A stretch of 6,960 nt of DNA from a bacterium (GTDB lineage Bacteria > Zhuqueibacterota > Zhuqueibacteria > Residuimicrobiales > Residuimicrobiaceae), in the NCBI GenBank assembly GCA_012523655.1, contig JAAYTV010000209.1, positions 1 to 6,960 of the forward strand. The letters run 5' to 3'. Below, piece by piece: positions 5,397 to 6,960 of the stretch (its first letter is position 1; each line of letters begins with the position of its first letter). A program made the position numbers and the translations under genes. Under the pieces are notes generated by a model. That model was not told the DNA's origin and made no database searches. It saw only the letters and a program-made list of their open reading frames with translations.

Positions 5397-6131
5397 TCAA
5401 GTGCTGCGTGCAATCCGTTCGGCTGCAGCCGCATCGGCATACCATTCCACCTGTCCCTGCACCGGTCGCACCCGACCGGCAGGCAGAGAACGGCCGCGAA
5501 AAATGGCCTCCATCACTTCTGCCTTGCCAGGGCCGTTGACAAGAAAAAAAACATGCTTCGCCTGATTCAACAGCGGCAACGTAAAGGTGATGCGCCACGC
5601 CTGCAGTTTTTCCACCCAATTGGAGACCACCCATCGGTCGGTGTTATCCAGGGCGGCCGAGCCGGGGAACAATGAAGCGGTATGTCCGTCCTCACCCACG
5701 CCCAGTAGAATGAGATCAAAAGCCGGCGGCTCGCCCAAATGTTCGACCACTTTTTTCTCATACTCAGCCGCCGCCTGTTCCCTATCGCCGGATTCCGTGG
5801 CCACGCGAAAAATCTGCGTCTCTGCGATGGCGAGCGGATCCAGCAGATTCTCACGCGCCAGACGATAATTGCTCTGTGGATCATTCAGGGGAACCCATCG
5901 TTCATCGTTCCAGAAGAAATCGATCCGGCTCCAATCGATCGTGGTGCGGTGATTTTCAGCCAGAATGCGATAAAACAGCTTGGGCGTCCCTCCGCCGGCC
6001 AGGGCTACACGAAACCGGCAGGCATGGTCAAGCGCATGAACGGCTAATTCGCAAAATCGGCGGGCAGCCAGGTCTGCCGATCCATGGGCATCCTCAGCGG
6101 TGTGCAAAATCCAAGCCTGCGAGAATGTCAT
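5397..6131 (-). CDS. pgl: 6-phosphogluconolactonase
   Basis: Hydrolyses 6-phosphogluconolactone to 6-phosphogluconate, the second step of the oxidative pentose phosphate pathway, in the cytoplasm. The 244 residues match the usual length of the DevB/Pgl type, which shares the NagB (glucosamine-6-phosphate isomerase) fold. Motifs in order: VALAGGGTPKLFY (42-54, phosphate-binding loop), DFFWNDERWVPLNDPQSNY (71-89), DLILLGVGEDGHTASLFP (139-156, containing the catalytic-region Asp148 and His150), and WRITFTLPLLNQAKHVFFLV (179-198) followed by NGPGKA. The start is an ATG with GGAGGAG 7 nt upstream, placed inside the end of opcA. The opcA stop is only 2 nt before this start, so the two are almost certainly one transcript and probably translationally coupled. 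Confidence 0.96.
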   Translation of the reverse strand: MTFSQAWILHTAEDAHGSADLAARRFCELAVHALDHACRFRVALAGGGTPKLFYRILAENHRTTIDWSRIDFFWNDERWVPLNDPQSNYRLARENLLDPLAIAETQIFRVATESGDREQAAAEYEKKVVEHLGEPPAFDLILLGVGEDGHTASLFPGSAALDNTDRWVVSNWVEKLQAWRITFTLPLLNQAKHVFFLVNGPGKAEVMEAIFRGRSLPAGRVRPVQGQVEWYADAAAAERIARST

Positions 6132-6133
6132 CG

Positions 6134-6960
6134 TCAGGCTCCTCCGGCATTGGGGGCTGCAGGCGGTTCCTGTACAGGCTCCGCTTGGGCCAGCAATCGG
6201 CTGGTGCGAATAAACAGCTCATCCTCCTGGGCCACATCCAGTTCCTGAACAAGCAATTCGCTCTCTGTCCTCTGTGGAATTTGCAGGATCACAACTTCCT
6301 CATCAGAACGGCGGCACTCGATCTCCAGGGAGTTGATTCGGCGCGCCTGCAGGCGCACGGTTTTTCCCCCGCACTGAGTGAACAGGGTGACGCTGACCAA
6401 GCCGGTCTGCCCCACCTTTGCCTTTGGAAATGCGAACGACGTGCAGATGGAACCCGCCGGCCCGGTATAATCCGGCTGCGCATGTACGCGCAGGCGCCAT
6501 TGCAACACTGTGGCCAGCCAGGCCAACAGCCAGCCGGCAGCAGGGGAAAAGCCGGCCGGCGTCGTTTGAAATTCAATCCGGTCGATGCCCTGGAGCAAGG
6601 CAGCGCCCTCCTGTGCGTCAAAAAACTGTGCCAGCGCCTCCCGCCAACCGGTCAGCGAGGCCCAGGTAAGGTCCATTATTCGCGCCTGCGGCTGATGGTG
6701 CACGATCCATTGCGCCAGAGAACAGTGGTCCTGCCACCCAGTGATCCACGCGCCGGATTGGATGATCAACCGATCGATGTTAGGACAAAGGCTGGAAAAA
6801 ATTTTCTCCCTCGCCTGTGGCGCATCAGGCCACCACAGCAGAACCGGCAGATCCGGCAGCAGCAAAGGCAACACGATGCCCGGCAGTTTGTCCGTCTGCG
6901 CCTTAGGACAGTGTAGGGCGATCTGCTCGCAGCAGAGCTGTTTTCCGCCCTGCGAGGATA
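6134..6960 (-). CDS. opcA: Glucose-6-phosphate dehydrogenase assembly protein OpcA, N-terminus cut by window edge
   Basis: OpcA binds glucose-6-phosphate dehydrogenase (Zwf) and supports its assembly and redox-dependent activity; best known in cyanobacteria, with relatives in Actinobacteria. The frame is open to the window edge (274 residues visible), with no true start here; an internal GTG at 6874 is not the start because conserved sequence continues before it. Visible signatures are GGKQLCCEQI (4-13 of the visible part), LPGIVLPLLLPDLPVLLWWP (25-44), RIMDLTWASLTGWREALAQF (93-112), then a C-terminal beta-rich domain and a Pro/Ala-rich tail. Known members run roughly 300-450 residues, so an N-terminal portion is missing. 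No signal peptide can be judged; a cytoplasmic location is expected. It directly precedes pgl, and by analogy with other genomes zwf is the likely next gene beyond the right edge. Confidence 0.9.
   Translation of the reverse strand, partial: SSQGGKQLCCEQIALHCPKAQTDKLPGIVLPLLLPDLPVLLWWPDAPQAREKIFSSLCPNIDRLIIQSGAWITGWQDHCSLAQWIVHHQPQARIMDLTWASLTGWREALAQFFDAQEGAALLQGIDRIEFQTTPAGFSPAAGWLLAWLATVLQWRLRVHAQPDYTGPAGSICTSFAFPKAKVGQTGLVSVTLFTQCGGKTVRLQARRINSLEIECRRSDEEVVILQIPQRTESELLVQELDVAQEDELFIRTSRLLAQAEPVQEPPAAPNAGGA

Noticed and set aside
5318..5440. A 41-residue N-terminal extension of CysE
   Set aside because: It would overlap the end of pgl and include the intergenic hairpin, has no ribosome site, and the ATG at 5317 has GGAG at good spacing.
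5876..6916. A 346-codon plus-strand open frame
   Set aside because: It is antisense to pgl and opcA, both of which have clear family motifs; its translation is low-complexity Gln/Arg/Pro-rich shadow sequence.

Overview
The window is ordinary chromosomal DNA from an uncultured-type Gram-negative bacterium. Two things point to the FCB side of the bacteria (KSB1, Calditrichota, Ignavibacteria or Latescibacteria-like lineages): the secreted MA-clan peptidase/TolB-type propeller protein at the left edge, and the mixture of families present. This placement is a recollection-based inference, not a measurement. Base composition is moderately GC-rich in genes and clearly AT-rich in the main intergenic region. 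No mobile element, CRISPR array, tRNA or rRNA was seen.

Layout, left to right. (1) 1-1272, minus: exported HEXXH peptidase-like protein running into a PD40/TolB-like beta-propeller; its C-terminus lies beyond the left edge. (2) 1484-2290, plus, divergent from it: a five-helix membrane protein of unknown function with an extracytoplasmic beta-rich domain. A strong GC-rich hairpin follows its stop codon. (3) 2331-3425, minus, convergent: a DUF4432 aldose-1-epimerase-like protein with a good sigma-70-type promoter. (4) 3426-3832: a 407-bp AT-rich regulatory region with nested inverted repeats and a well-formed sigma-54 (-24/-12) site. (5) 3833-4276, plus: a small heat shock protein (Hsp20), ending in a textbook Rho-independent terminator. 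(6) 4382-6960, minus: a gene run opcA - pgl - cysE in transcription order. opcA enters from beyond the right edge and stops 2 nt before pgl starts; cysE follows after a 79-nt gap that contains a perfect hairpin.

Functionally, opcA and pgl are the accessory and second-step genes of the oxidative pentose phosphate pathway. A glucose-6-phosphate dehydrogenase gene (zwf) would be expected just beyond the right edge. cysE makes O-acetylserine for cysteine synthesis, whose sulfate reduction uses NADPH, so co-transcription would be sensible but is unproven. The most interesting signal is regulatory: the Hsp20 gene appears to sit behind a sigma-54 promoter, with a candidate activator-binding palindrome centred about 113 bp upstream of the predicted start of transcription. 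I did not find a convincing new multi-gene system.
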